Source: Chromohalobacter canadensis (lineage in GTDB: Bacteria; Pseudomonadota; Gammaproteobacteria; Pseudomonadales; Halomonadaceae). Taken from it: a stretch of DNA of 64,000 nt. The stretch spans positions 122,790-186,789 of the forward strand of contig NZ_JAJQJH010000005.1 of NCBI RefSeq assembly GCF_029544075.1. The letters run 5' to 3'. Below are positions 38,916 to 47,773 of the stretch, in pieces; position 1 is the first letter of the stretch, and every line of letters starts with the position of its first letter. The notes under the pieces were generated by a model. The model saw nothing but the letters and a program-made list of their open reading frames with translations. It did no database searches and was not told where the DNA came from. A program made the position numbers and the translations under genes.

Positions 38916-39785
38916 ATGCAGAGCAAATACAAAACACCTTTAACCGGGCTTTTCCTACTAGGCGCGGGACTAGTGACCATTACCGCCTGGCAGGAAAACG
39001 ACCCGATCACGCAAGGTCTCCTCATCGCCGCCCTTATCGTATTGGCGACGCTTGCGTGGCGTCATTTATCGCGCCGCGCCTGGACATTGACGATCCCATT
39101 GTGTGCCTTGCTTTTACTTGCGCTACTCTGGCATGCGCCTATGACGTACGCCATCAGCGTATGGCTATGGCCAATCCTACTGCTCGCACCACAACCCCGG
39201 CCCATGCGCTACGCACTCCTGGTGGCCGCCGCACTCGGCTGGTGGCACGTTCAAGCGCCTCTGGGTGTGGCGCAAGCCGCTTTAAGCGGTGCATTACTGA
39301 CCGCTCTCATGGCATTAGGGCTTGCCAAAGCCACCGAGCACAGCCGGTTACGGCAAGAGCTGGAACGTCGCCATCGCCTCACGCCGGAGGACTCGTTCTG
39401 GTCACTCAATCGTCTGCGTCAGGACTTGACCGTCGAATGGTCGCGGCGTCAGCGCGAGAACGTCTACGCCGAACTGTTCGTAATGCGGCCCTATCAACGC
39501 GGCCACAAGGTTCGCCGGCGTCTCAAGGAGCGCCTGGCCGCTCTTATCCACGCCTTCGAGGGTTGTTACCGCGTGGATGCACAGACTTTCGCAGTACTGC
39601 TGATTTCAAAGGACGAGCAACACGCCGCCTTACGTCGTGACGCGATCACGACCGAGCTGCAAGAGCACTGCCGTATACGCATCGCGGCCGTCGTCCCTAA
39701 CCTCGACCCCATTACGCTGGGCCATGAGCTCTCGGTGCAAGCCAGCGGCCTGCACTGCCGACAAGAGACAATCGACCATGCCTGA
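38916..39785 (+). CDS. Membrane protein with degenerate GGDEF-like domain (A)
   Basis: A 289-residue protein of unknown function. Residues 8-140 hold five or six hydrophobic segments. Residues 155-285 align by eye with a GGDEF fold: SFWSLNRLRQDLTVEW corresponds to the usual start of the domain, and YRVDAQTFAVLLI occupies the R-x-GGDEF-x-x-L place, with DAQTF (221-225) for GGDEF. It cannot make c-di-GMP by known chemistry, and no RxxD I-site is visible. The ATG at 38916 has no clear ribosome binding site. It overlaps the next gene, a similar protein, by eight bases. Confidence 0.72.
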   Translation: MQSKYKTPLTGLFLLGAGLVTITAWQENDPITQGLLIAALIVLATLAWRHLSRRAWTLTIPLCALLLLALLWHAPMTYAISVWLWPILLLAPQPRPMRYALLVAAALGWWHVQAPLGVAQAALSGALLTALMALGLAKATEHSRLRQELERRHRLTPEDSFWSLNRLRQDLTVEWSRRQRENVYAELFVMRPYQRGHKVRRRLKERLAALIHAFEGCYRVDAQTFAVLLISKDEQHAALRRDAITTELQEHCRIRIAAVVPNLDPITLGHELSVQASGLHCRQETIDHA

Positions 39786-40713
39786 GCGTCTCTCGTCGTC
39801 ACGCCTGCACGCCATGGCGTATGCCTGCGGGGCGCTGGTGCTCGCCAGCCTCACGGCCTGGCACTACCTGATGGGCCATTACTCGCGCATCCTGCCGATC
39901 GCCATCCTGGCGATCATGATGTCTACCGCCGCCCTAATGGCAGAAAATGCTTATGCGCGTCGACTGCCTGCCTACCTGGTGTTAATCAGTGGTTATCTGG
40001 CGATTGCCGTGGAAGCGCCTTACCTCGAGGCGTCCGGTGCACTTTGGATGGGGGTCCCTCCAATACTCGCTACGCTGCTATTGCCACCTGGTGCCGCGCT
40101 ACTCCTCAACGTGCTGCTCGCGCCCATGTGGCTATTCCTGATCAACTCTGTACTATCGACGCCCGCGGGCGGTCTGCAGTACTTCACGCTAGTCATCATC
40201 TCGATATTGCCTCTCGGGTGGTACATGCAACAGACCCGCCTGCTCAAGACCACCGACCAGTTCGATATGCAAAGCGGTATGCTATCGCGGGATGCTCTCA
40301 GCGAACGACTTATCGCCGAGGTCGCTCGCGCCCGCGTATTGAACCAATCGCTGAGTGCGCTAGTCATTCATTTACCTCAACTCGATATGGCCAACGAGCA
40401 GTTCGGACAAACGGCACAAGACACACTATTGACGACTTTCTGTCAGGTGGTACAACGCAACTCTCGACGTGGCGATGCCATGGGTCGGCATCGCCATAGC
40501 GTCTTTTGGCTGTTGCTTGCCGACGCAGGGGAAGCCGGCGCCCTCATCGTCCGTGAGCGCTTGACGCATGCGCTCGAGGAAACTCCGCTCCCCGAAATCG
40601 GTGCCATCGAGGCCCAGGCTCGTATCTGTCACCTGTCGGATGACGAGTGCGCCGAACGTTTCGAGCAACGGCTGATCAGGCGTGGATTCAACTTGCTGGA
40701 ACCCGATACTTGA
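39778..40713 (+). CDS. Membrane protein with degenerate GGDEF domain and retained I-site (B)
   Basis: A 311-residue protein of unknown function. About six membrane segments (12-155) precede a clear GGDEF-like domain (about 160-265): SGMLSRDALSERLIAEVARAR, FGQTAQDTLL, then RRGD (230-233) and GRHRHSVFWLLL. RHSVF (239-243) stands where GGDEF should be, so cyclase activity is not expected. RRGD fits the RxxD c-di-GMP inhibitory site at its canonical five-residue distance. A c-di-GMP receptor role, as in PelD, is inferred. It overlaps both neighbours (8 and 4 bases), so translation is coupled. Confidence 0.75.
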   Translation: MPERLSSSRLHAMAYACGALVLASLTAWHYLMGHYSRILPIAILAIMMSTAALMAENAYARRLPAYLVLISGYLAIAVEAPYLEASGALWMGVPPILATLLLPPGAALLLNVLLAPMWLFLINSVLSTPAGGLQYFTLVIISILPLGWYMQQTRLLKTTDQFDMQSGMLSRDALSERLIAEVARARVLNQSLSALVIHLPQLDMANEQFGQTAQDTLLTTFCQVVQRNSRRGDAMGRHRHSVFWLLLADAGEAGALIVRERLTHALEETPLPEIGAIEAQARICHLSDDECAERFEQRLIRRGFNLLEPDT

Positions 40714-42119
40714 ACGTGACCGAGTGGCTATACCAATTTTCTCCCTCACCGACATTACTGATCTTGATCGTGCTGTTGGTGGCGCTGCTCGAGTCGCTCG
40801 CCGTGGTTGGCCTGCTGGTGCCCGGCATCGTGCTACTGACCGCAGCCGCGTCACTGGCCGGGCATCAGCACCTCCCCCTGCCGTTATTGCTGGCGGCGGC
40901 CTTTGCGGGAGCAACTCTCGGTGATGGCCTAAGCTTCTGGCTGGGCTATTCGCAGCGCGAACGCGTGCATCGACTGTGGCCGTTCACCCGCCACCCTGAA
41001 TGGTTGGCGCGCGGCATCGATTTCTTCAAGCGCTATGGCGATTTCTCCATCCTCATCGGTCGCTTCGTGGGGCCGGTACGTCCCATCGTGCCAATGGTCG
41101 CTGGCATGCTGCACATGCCGACATGGCGCTTTGCCGCCGTCAATATCGCTTCCGCCTTGCTTTGGGCCCCCGCCTATCTATTACCCGGCTATCTACTCGG
41201 CCATTCATGGGACAAACTCCTCGCCTTGCCTGCAAGCAGCGAACGATGGCTCGTTACCCTGGGACTCATGCTGATAACGCTGGGGATAGGGTTTTCCTGG
41301 CTTCGTCACCAGCTCGGGCGCGGCGGCTGGGTTTACATGCGCCTGGCCCGCTTTTCCCGCGCGACGCCGCGCCGACGACGCCTATGGCTCGCCCTGGGTG
41401 CCGCTCACCCGCGCAACGAAATACCGCTGGCATCGCTCGCTCTTCTCGTGGCCAGCCTAGTCGCTTTGTGCGGTTGGACGCTCTGGGTGCTCGAGCACCC
41501 CACACCTGCGTTGCCTATGGACCGACAGATTCAGGCCTTACTGGCACCCCTATCGGGCAGTTGGCTAGGAGAGTTCAGCACTTTCATGGCTCTGAGTGGC
41601 GATCTCTTGGGCATCATTGCACTGACCATGCCATGGCTAGTGTGGCTGCTTTTTTCGCGGCGTATTGCAGCCTTCCTGCATATCAGCAGCGCATTGGTGG
41701 GCGTCGGATTCGCCAACTTGGTCTTCAAACATCTCGCCGGTCGTGCTCGCCCCGATACGCCGGACTATCTCATGGGCTCATTTTCCTACCCCAGCGCTCA
41801 TACCTCGACGAGTATTGTGTTGATTGGCCTGGCGGCAGCGTTCATGGCCGAGACACTGCCCGCAAAACGGAGAATGTGGGTATATTGGGGAGCGACGCTG
41901 GTATGCCTGCCAATGGCCCTGTCACGCCTTGTCCTTGGTGTGCATTGGGTCAGCGATCTGATTGGCGGCGCGCTTCTCGGCCTGGTGGTGTGCGCCATTA
42001 CGCGCCTCAGCTATCAGCGCTTCGTACACGTCCCCCTTACGCCCTGCCCATGGCCACCTCTGGTCGTTGCGTCCTTGCTGTTGCTAGTGGCACGCATTGT
42101 CTGGCTACCCTACGTCTAG
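40710..42119 (+). CDS. DedA-PAP2 fusion: membrane lipid transporter/phosphatase
   Basis: A 469-residue polytopic membrane protein from TTG 40710, whose TTGA overlaps the preceding stop. The N-terminal half (about 1-200) is a DedA/VTT domain (LLVPGIVLLTAAASLAG, then IGRFVGPVRPIVPMVAGM), a family implicated in lipid flipping. The C-terminal half is a PAP2 phosphatase with KHLAGRARPD (about 340), PSAHTS (about 360) and SRLVLGVHWVSD (about 405-416), all three catalytic motifs. Probable substrate: undecaprenyl pyrophosphate or phosphatidate; not determinable here. GTG 40716 is an alternative start. Confidence 0.88.
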   Translation: MNVTEWLYQFSPSPTLLILIVLLVALLESLAVVGLLVPGIVLLTAAASLAGHQHLPLPLLLAAAFAGATLGDGLSFWLGYSQRERVHRLWPFTRHPEWLARGIDFFKRYGDFSILIGRFVGPVRPIVPMVAGMLHMPTWRFAAVNIASALLWAPAYLLPGYLLGHSWDKLLALPASSERWLVTLGLMLITLGIGFSWLRHQLGRGGWVYMRLARFSRATPRRRRLWLALGAAHPRNEIPLASLALLVASLVALCGWTLWVLEHPTPALPMDRQIQALLAPLSGSWLGEFSTFMALSGDLLGIIALTMPWLVWLLFSRRIAAFLHISSALVGVGFANLVFKHLAGRARPDTPDYLMGSFSYPSAHTSTSIVLIGLAAAFMAETLPAKRRMWVYWGATLVCLPMALSRLVLGVHWVSDLIGGALLGLVVCAITRLSYQRFVHVPLTPCPWPPLVVASLLLLVARIVWLPYV

Positions 42120-42144
42120 GCCTAGCATCCGCAGCGAACAATGC

Positions 42145-42768
42145 TCAGCCCAGCGCCAGCCAGACGCCTACTCCAACCATCAAGCTGCCGGCAATGCGGT
42201 TCAGCAACTGAACATTGCCGCTGCGGCGCAGGAAGCGGCTGGCCGTGCGCCCGCCGCCGGCATAGATTAGCAGACAGGTCAGCTCCAGGGTCAGGATCAC
42301 ACCGACCAGCGCGACTAGCTGGGGGGCCAGCGGACGGCCGGATTCCAGAAAAGGCGGCAGCAAGGCGATGAAGAATGCCCAGCCCTTGGGGTTGGCGACT
42401 GCCGTCACGAACCCCTGGACGATCAACTGGACCCGCGACACATCGGGCACCGCGTCACTCGCTTCGGGGATCGCCAGTCGCCCTTTGGAGCGCCACATCA
42501 TGACACCGAGATAGATCAGATAGGCACCGCCGACCCACTTGAACACGGCGAACACTTCCGGGTAGCGCAGCATCAAGGTGGCGACCCCGACCACCGCCGA
42601 GACCGCCACCAGGCCAACGCCCACCAGCTCGCCGAGCATCATCCACAAGGCGCGCCGCACCCCGATCGTCATGCCCAGCGTCATGGAAAGCGTCATGCAC
42701 ATGCCCGGGGTCAACGACACCATGAAAAACGTCGGCACGAAGACCGAAAGCAACGACAGACTGATCAT
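42145..42768 (-). CDS. LysE/RhtB-family amino acid exporter
   Basis: A 207-residue membrane protein with five to six helices. LysE-family features: [21 protein letters not shown] early, [18 protein letters not shown], and [15 protein letters not shown] in the middle. Substrate probably an amino acid or homoserine-type compound, not predictable. Its ATG overlaps the ubiX stop by four bases, which is unusual company for ubiX. Confidence 0.88.
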   Translation of the reverse strand: MISLSLLSVFVPTFFMVSLTPGMCMTLSMTLGMTIGVRRALWMMLGELVGVGLVAVSAVVGVATLMLRYPEVFAVFKWVGGAYLIYLGVMMWRSKGRLAIPEASDAVPDVSRVQLIVQGFVTAVANPKGWAFFIALLPPFLESGRPLAPQLVALVGVILTLELTCLLIYAGGGRTASRFLRRSGNVQLLNRIAGSLMVGVGVWLALG

Positions 42769-43391
42769 GTGGCTTCCCCCCAGCGCGGCATCAGAGCATG
42801 CGCAATGCCCAGTTGATTGAGAATGCGCGCCACGATGAAGTCGATCATGTCGTCGAGCGTCTGTGGGCGGTGGTAGAACCCGGGGGCCGCAGGGAGTATC
42901 ACCGCGCCCATCCGGGTCAACGTCAGCATGTGCTCGAGATGAATGGCCGAGAACGGCGTCTCGCGCGGGACGAGGATGAGCTGACGCCGTTCCTTGAGCG
43001 CCACGTCCGCGGCGCGCTCGATCAGGTTGTTGCTCGCGCCGGTGGCGACCGCCGAGAGCGTTCCCGTCGAACAGGGACAGATCACCATGGCACTGGGCGC
43101 ACCCGACCCAGAGGCCACGGGCGCCATCCAGTCCTCGCGACCGAAGCAGCGAATCTGCCCCGGCGCGGCACCGCTTCGCTCTCTCAACGCCTCACTCAGA
43201 CGCTCGGGGTTCGACGGCAAGCTCACGTCGGTTTCGGTGGCGATCACCATCTGCGCAGCCTTGGAAATCAGCACCAGCACCTGATGCCGCGCCGCCACCA
43301 GGCAGTCGATGAGACGAAGCCCGTACTGTGCCCCGGAAGCTCCCGTCAACGCCACGGTGACAGGCGCTTCGAACATCGCTTCATCCGCCAT
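42765..43391 (-). CDS. ubiX: Flavin prenyltransferase UbiX
   Basis: Makes prenylated FMN, the cofactor of the UbiD decarboxylase in ubiquinone synthesis; 208 residues. Motifs [47 protein letters not shown] and LPAAPGFYH. The ATG at 43391, six bases after GGAGG, is chosen; it overlaps the mpl 3' end by 11 bases. A later ATG at 43376 is possible. Confidence 0.96.
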   Translation of the reverse strand: MADEAMFEAPVTVALTGASGAQYGLRLIDCLVAARHQVLVLISKAAQMVIATETDVSLPSNPERLSEALRERSGAAPGQIRCFGREDWMAPVASGSGAPSAMVICPCSTGTLSAVATGASNNLIERAADVALKERRQLILVPRETPFSAIHLEHMLTLTRMGAVILPAAPGFYHRPQTLDDMIDFIVARILNQLGIAHALMPRWGEAT

Positions 43392-44751
43392 GCCGTACCT
43401 CCAGAGCCGCGAGCAATTTCTCGTGGATGCCCTCGAAGGCACCGTTCGACATCACCACGATACGGTCACCCGAGCGTGCCTCGGTCACGATGGCCTCGAC
43501 CAGGGCCAACATATCGTCGCTCACCGTCGCGGGCACCGGACAGGACGCTGCCAGTGCATCCAGCGACCATGTCACCTCCAGCGGCTGATACCACCAGACG
43601 CGATCCGCCGCCGCCACGCTTTCCGGCAAGCGCTCGCGCATGCTGCCCAGACGCATCGTATTGGAACGCGGCTCGATTACCGCCAGCAGCCGCCCCGCGT
43701 CGGTCGCCGCCCCCAGGCCCTCGAGCGTGGCGGCGATAGCCGTGGGATGGTGGGCGAAATCATCGATCACCTGAATACCGCCGATCTCACCGCGCACTTC
43801 CTGACGTCGGCGAGGCGATTCGAAGCGTGCCAACGCCGCCGCACCTTCCTCGAGCGTAACACCGCAGGCCGACGCCGCGGCCAGGGCCGCCACCGCGTTG
43901 GCGACGTTGTGACGCCCGCTCAGCGACCAGTCGACGCGAACGAAACTCTCGCCATGACGCACCTCGAAGCGTCGGCCATCGGCGCTTTCCAGCCGCCACT
44001 TCCATTGCGCGCCGTCAGTATCACCAAAACGCACAACGGGACTCCAGCAACCTTGCGCCAGCACCCGCTCGAGCGCCGGTTCTTCGTCCGCCACGATCAA
44101 CCGGCCATTGCCGGGAACGGTGCGCACCAGATGATGAAACTGACGCTCAATGGCAGCCAGATCGGGAAAGATATCCGCGTGATCGAACTCGAGATTGCCC
44201 AGCACCGCGATATCTGGACGGTAGTGGACGAACTTGGAACGCTTGTCGAAGAAGGCCGTGTCGTATTCATCGGCTTCGACCACGAAGGGCGCGCCGGCAT
44301 CGCCCAAGCGCGAGGACACCCCAAGATTGCGGGGCACCCCGCCGATCAAGAAGCCTGGGGTGTGGCCGCTCGCTTCCAGGATCCACGTCAACAAACTGGC
44401 GGTCGTGGTTTTGCCGTGAGTACCCGCCACCGCCAGCACGCGCCGGCCCGGCAACACCTGCTCGGCCAGCCATTGCGGCCCCGAGACATAGGGCAACTTG
44501 GCGTTGAGGACCGCCTCCACCTCGGGGTTGCCGCGCGATAGCGCATTGCCAATGATCACGAGGTCGGGACGTGGCGCCAGGTTATCGGCGGCATAGCCCT
44601 CGCAAAGGGCGATGCCCGCCTCTTCGAGCTGAGTGCTCATCGGGGGATAGACGTTGGCATCCGAACCGCTGACATGATGTCCGAGCGCCTTGGCCAACCG
44701 CGCCAGACTTCCCATGAACGTACCGCAAACCCCTAGAATATGGACGTGCAT
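43381..44751 (-). CDS. mpl: UDP-MurNAc:L-Ala-gamma-D-Glu-meso-DAP ligase
   Basis: Recycles the murein tripeptide by joining it to UDP-MurNAc; 456 residues from the ATG at 44751, five bases after AGGAGG. Begins [19 protein letters not shown] loop [33 protein letters not shown]; ligase C-terminal domain with [10 protein letters not shown]. Its frame extends upstream to 44838 without support. Divergent from pfp. Confidence 0.95.
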   Translation of the reverse strand: MHVHILGVCGTFMGSLARLAKALGHHVSGSDANVYPPMSTQLEEAGIALCEGYAADNLAPRPDLVIIGNALSRGNPEVEAVLNAKLPYVSGPQWLAEQVLPGRRVLAVAGTHGKTTTASLLTWILEASGHTPGFLIGGVPRNLGVSSRLGDAGAPFVVEADEYDTAFFDKRSKFVHYRPDIAVLGNLEFDHADIFPDLAAIERQFHHLVRTVPGNGRLIVADEEPALERVLAQGCWSPVVRFGDTDGAQWKWRLESADGRRFEVRHGESFVRVDWSLSGRHNVANAVAALAAASACGVTLEEGAAALARFESPRRRQEVRGEIGGIQVIDDFAHHPTAIAATLEGLGAATDAGRLLAVIEPRSNTMRLGSMRERLPESVAAADRVWWYQPLEVTWSLDALAASCPVPATVSDDMLALVEAIVTEARSGDRIVVMSNGAFEGIHEKLLAALEVRHGG

Positions 44752-44893
44752 CTGAGCCTCCTGCCATGATGCGGCGAGCCTAGCATGGCGCCGCGCGGCC
44801 CACCAGCCGAGCGCCGCGGCATAGGCATCGACGGTCAATGTCGGCTATCATTCGCTCATTCATGCGCCCAGACCCAGGAGCACCATAAGTCCC

Positions 44894-46153
44894 ATGGCCC
44901 AGCACAATGCCTTTTACGCCCAGTCCGGTGGCGTCACCGCCGTCATCAACGCCAGCGCCTGCGGCGTCATCGAAACCTGTCGTCGCCACTCGGACAAGAT
45001 CGGCAAGGTCTACGCCGGCCACAACGGCATCATCGGCGCCTTGACCGAGGATCTGATCGACGTTTCCCAGGAAAGCGACGAGGCGATTGCCGCACTGCGC
45101 CATACGCCGGGCGGCGCGTTCGGTTCCTGCCGCTATAAGCTCAAGGACATCGAGACGCACCGCGCGCAATACGAGCGCCTCATCGAGGTATTCAAGGCGC
45201 ATGATATTCGTTACTTCTTCTACAATGGTGGTGGGGATAGCGCCGACACCTGCCTCAAGGTGTCGCAGCTCTCCGAGAAAATGGGATACCCGCTGACCGC
45301 GATTCATGTTCCCAAGACCGTCGACAACGACCTGCCGATCACCGACAACTCTCCCGGTTTCGGTAGCGTGGCCAAGTACATCGCTACTTCGACCCAGGAA
45401 ACGGCGCTGGATATCGCCTCCATGTGCGCCACTTCCACCAAAGTCTTCGTACTTGAGGTCATGGGACGCCATGCCGGCTGGATCGCCGCGGCCGGCGCGC
45501 TGGCAGGCAATGGTGAAGGCGAGCCGCCCCATTTGGTCATCTTCCCCGAGCTGCCCTTTCAGCGTGCCCAGGTCATGCAGCGCGTCGACGAGGCCGTCAA
45601 GAAATACGGCTACTGTGTCATCGTCGTCTCCGAGGGCGCCCGCTACGAAGACGGCACCTTCCTCGCCGATGCCGGCAATACCGATGCTTTCGGACATCGT
45701 CAATTGGGAGGCGTGGCACCGACGCTCGCCGGTATGGTCAAGCAGGACCTGGGCTACAAGTATCACTGGGCAGTCGCCGACTACCTGCAGCGCGCGGCGC
45801 GTCACCTGGCTTCCAAGACCGATGTCGAGCAAGCCTATGCCGTGGGCCAGAAGGCCGTCGAGCTAGCCCTGGATGGCAAGAACGCCATGATGCCGACCAT
45901 CAAGCGCGTCAGCGAAACACCTTACGAATGGCGTATCGAAGCAACGCCGCTGGCGGAAGTAGCCAACAAGGAAAAGTTCATGCCTCGCGAGTACATTCGC
46001 GAGGACGGCTTTGGCATCACGGAGGCTGGACGTCGTTATCTCTCGCCGCTGATTCAAGGCGAAGACTTCCCACCATTCGAAAACGGCCTACCCAAGGTGG
46101 CCAAGCTCACCAAGGCCAAGGTGCCGCGCAAGCTGCCCACCTTCGAGCTCTGA
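44894..46153 (+). CDS. pfp: Pyrophosphate-dependent 6-phosphofructokinase
   Basis: Phosphorylates fructose 6-phosphate using PPi, reversibly; 419 residues. Signature residues for PPi use: GGGD at 112-115 (Asp where ATP enzymes have Gly) and K141-T-V-D-N-D (Lys where ATP enzymes have Gly). Also MGRHAGWIAAAGALA. Works as a reversible bypass of ATP-PFK and fructose bisphosphatase. AGGAG is 14 bases from the ATG, longer than usual. Transcribed alone, with its own terminator. Confidence 0.93.
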   Translation: MAQHNAFYAQSGGVTAVINASACGVIETCRRHSDKIGKVYAGHNGIIGALTEDLIDVSQESDEAIAALRHTPGGAFGSCRYKLKDIETHRAQYERLIEVFKAHDIRYFFYNGGGDSADTCLKVSQLSEKMGYPLTAIHVPKTVDNDLPITDNSPGFGSVAKYIATSTQETALDIASMCATSTKVFVLEVMGRHAGWIAAAGALAGNGEGEPPHLVIFPELPFQRAQVMQRVDEAVKKYGYCVIVVSEGARYEDGTFLADAGNTDAFGHRQLGGVAPTLAGMVKQDLGYKYHWAVADYLQRAARHLASKTDVEQAYAVGQKAVELALDGKNAMMPTIKRVSETPYEWRIEATPLAEVANKEKFMPREYIREDGFGITEAGRRYLSPLIQGEDFPPFENGLPKVAKLTKAKVPRKLPTFEL

Positions 46154-46179
46154 CGCGTTTTATCGGTAGCCGACACATC

Positions 46180-46206
46180 ACGCCCCAGCTCAATGAACTG
46201 GGGCGT
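46180..46206 (+). terminator. Terminator after pfp
   Basis: Perfect nine-base-pair stem ACGCCCCAG/CTGGGGCGT with a nine-base loop, followed by TTGTATGG. It lies 26 bases after the stop codon. Confidence 0.7.
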
Positions 46207-46287
46207 TTGTATGGACTCGGTCATTTACACCCGCTCGAGACGCGGCCTATTCGGCAAACAATCGCAGTGACGTGAAAAGCCCCAACA

Positions 46288-47052
46288 TCAGGCGGGATTA
46301 GCCGCGCTGCAAACGGGGCATGCAGGATCGCGTCCCACCTTGAAGCGCCGCCATTCGCCGCTCAGCGCGTCGAAAGTCGCCAGCCCGCGATGAGGATGCC
46401 CAACACCGGCAAGCAACTTGAGTGCCTCGAGCGCCTGAAAGGTACCGATGATTCCCACCAGAGGGGCAATCACACCGTTTTCGGCGCAGCGTAGCGCTTC
46501 ATCGTCGCTGTCCTCGCCGTAAAGACAAGCGTAACAGGGCGAGGCCGCATCACGCGTATCGAAGACCGCCAGCTGTCCCGAGAAGCGAATCGCCGCGCCG
46601 GACACCAAGGGCGTCTGCGTGGCGACACAGGCACGATTGATGGCATAGCGACTGGAAAAGCGATCCGTACAGTCGAGCACCACATCTGCCGCCGCTATCG
46701 CGCGCTCGAGCGCTTCCCCTTCAAGACGCGAGGCGATGACCTCTACCTCGCAGCCGGAATTCAAGCGCCGTGCCGCCGCCGCCGCCGATTCCGCCTTGGC
46801 ATGCCCTATGTCGCTCTCACCATGCGCGATCTGGCGCTGAAGATTGGAAAGCTCGACGACATCGTCGTCAGCGATCGACAACCGACCCACCCCCGCAGCA
46901 GCCAGATACAGCGCCGCCGGCGACCCCAGGCCGCCGGCACCGACAATCAGCGCATGGCCTTCGAGCAAGCGCTGCTGACCGTCCACATCGAGTTGTTCGA
47001 GCATGATCTGGCGGCTATAGCGCAGTAGCGCAGTATCGTCCATTTCCTTCAT
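46288..47052 (-). CDS. moeB: Molybdopterin-synthase adenylyltransferase (MoeB/ThiF family)
   Basis: Adenylates the C-terminal glycine of a sulfur-carrier protein (MoaD or ThiS type); 254 residues. Nucleotide loop GAGGLGSPAALYLAAAGVG, YSRQI and DLSNLQRQ-type region (VVELSNLQRQIAH), DCTDRFSSRYAIN, and zinc-binding CYAC and CPVC pairs. The catalytic cysteine position is not identified with certainty. In other gammaproteobacteria moeB directly follows prmC; here lrp lies between. An ATG at 47043 may be the true start. Confidence 0.9.
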   Translation of the reverse strand: MKEMDDTALLRYSRQIMLEQLDVDGQQRLLEGHALIVGAGGLGSPAALYLAAAGVGRLSIADDDVVELSNLQRQIAHGESDIGHAKAESAAAAARRLNSGCEVEVIASRLEGEALERAIAAADVVLDCTDRFSSRYAINRACVATQTPLVSGAAIRFSGQLAVFDTRDAASPCYACLYGEDSDDEALRCAENGVIAPLVGIIGTFQALEALKLLAGVGHPHRGLATFDALSGEWRRFKVGRDPACPVCSAANPA

Positions 47053-47100
47053 GTGAGTCCATCGCCTCCCGCGTGAAGAACGCCTCCCGGCATGCGCGCG

Positions 47101-47598
47101 TCAGGTGTCCAACTGCTCGGTATCGGGCACATGCAACGAGACATCTTCTTTGACCTCTTCCATGACCACGTAACTCTTGGATTCCTTGACCCCCGGCAGC
47201 GTCAACACGACATCGCCAAGCAGTTGACGATAAGCGGACATCTCCGGAATCCGGCACTTGAGAATGTAATCGAACTGCCCGGAGACCAGATGACATTCCT
47301 GAATCTGCGGTAGCTTGGCCACGGCCCGGCGAAATTCATCGAATACCGCTGGCGACTGGGTCTCTAGGCTGATCTCGACGAACACCAGCAAGTTGGCCTT
47401 GAGCGCCTTGGGGTCGAGCAACGCCTTGTAACCGCGGATGATGCCGGCCTTCTCCAGGCGCTTGACGCGCTCCAGGCATGGCGTAGTGGATAAGCCGACC
47501 TGGGACGCCAGGTCGACATAGGAAATGCGCGCGTTGTCCTGCAGGCAACGCAAGATATTGAGATCGATGCGATCGAGTGATCGAGTCTTGGCTTTCAT
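47101..47598 (-). CDS. lrp: Leucine-responsive regulatory protein Lrp
   Basis: Global Lrp/AsnC-family regulator, 165 residues. DNA-binding domain LDRIDLNILRCLQDNARISY with LSTTPCLERVKRLEKAGII, then the RAM ligand domain (FVEISLETQSPAVFDEFRRA, IQECHLVSGQFDYILKCR, LPGVKESKSYVVMEEVKE). Similarity to E. coli Lrp is high over the whole length, more than for a generic AsnC-family member. The start at 47598 has only a weak Shine-Dalgarno. It sits between prmC and moeB. Confidence 0.9.
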   Translation of the reverse strand: MKAKTRSLDRIDLNILRCLQDNARISYVDLASQVGLSTTPCLERVKRLEKAGIIRGYKALLDPKALKANLLVFVEISLETQSPAVFDEFRRAVAKLPQIQECHLVSGQFDYILKCRIPEMSAYRQLLGDVVLTLPGVKESKSYVVMEEVKEDVSLHVPDTEQLDT

Positions 47599-47773
47599 TA
47601 TATTGTTGTTCCGAGACAATGAATGACAGGAGAAACCGCAACCAGGCCCTATGACAGGTAATGCTTATCCTGGGGCAACCGTCGATGCGAGACGTATTAC
47701 TACCACAACCACAGCCCGCGTCTCCAGACAGCCGGCGGTGTCGTTTACAGCAATCAATGCCGGGCACCCGCCA

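Noticed and set aside
41000..42211. 403-codon open frame on the plus strand
   Set aside because: Lies in another frame of the DedA-PAP2 gene, whose catalytic motifs are clear; composition is Arg/Pro-rich.
44780..45832. 350-codon open frame on the minus strand
   Set aside because: Antisense to pfp and extends into the mpl-pfp divergent promoter region; no domain recognised.
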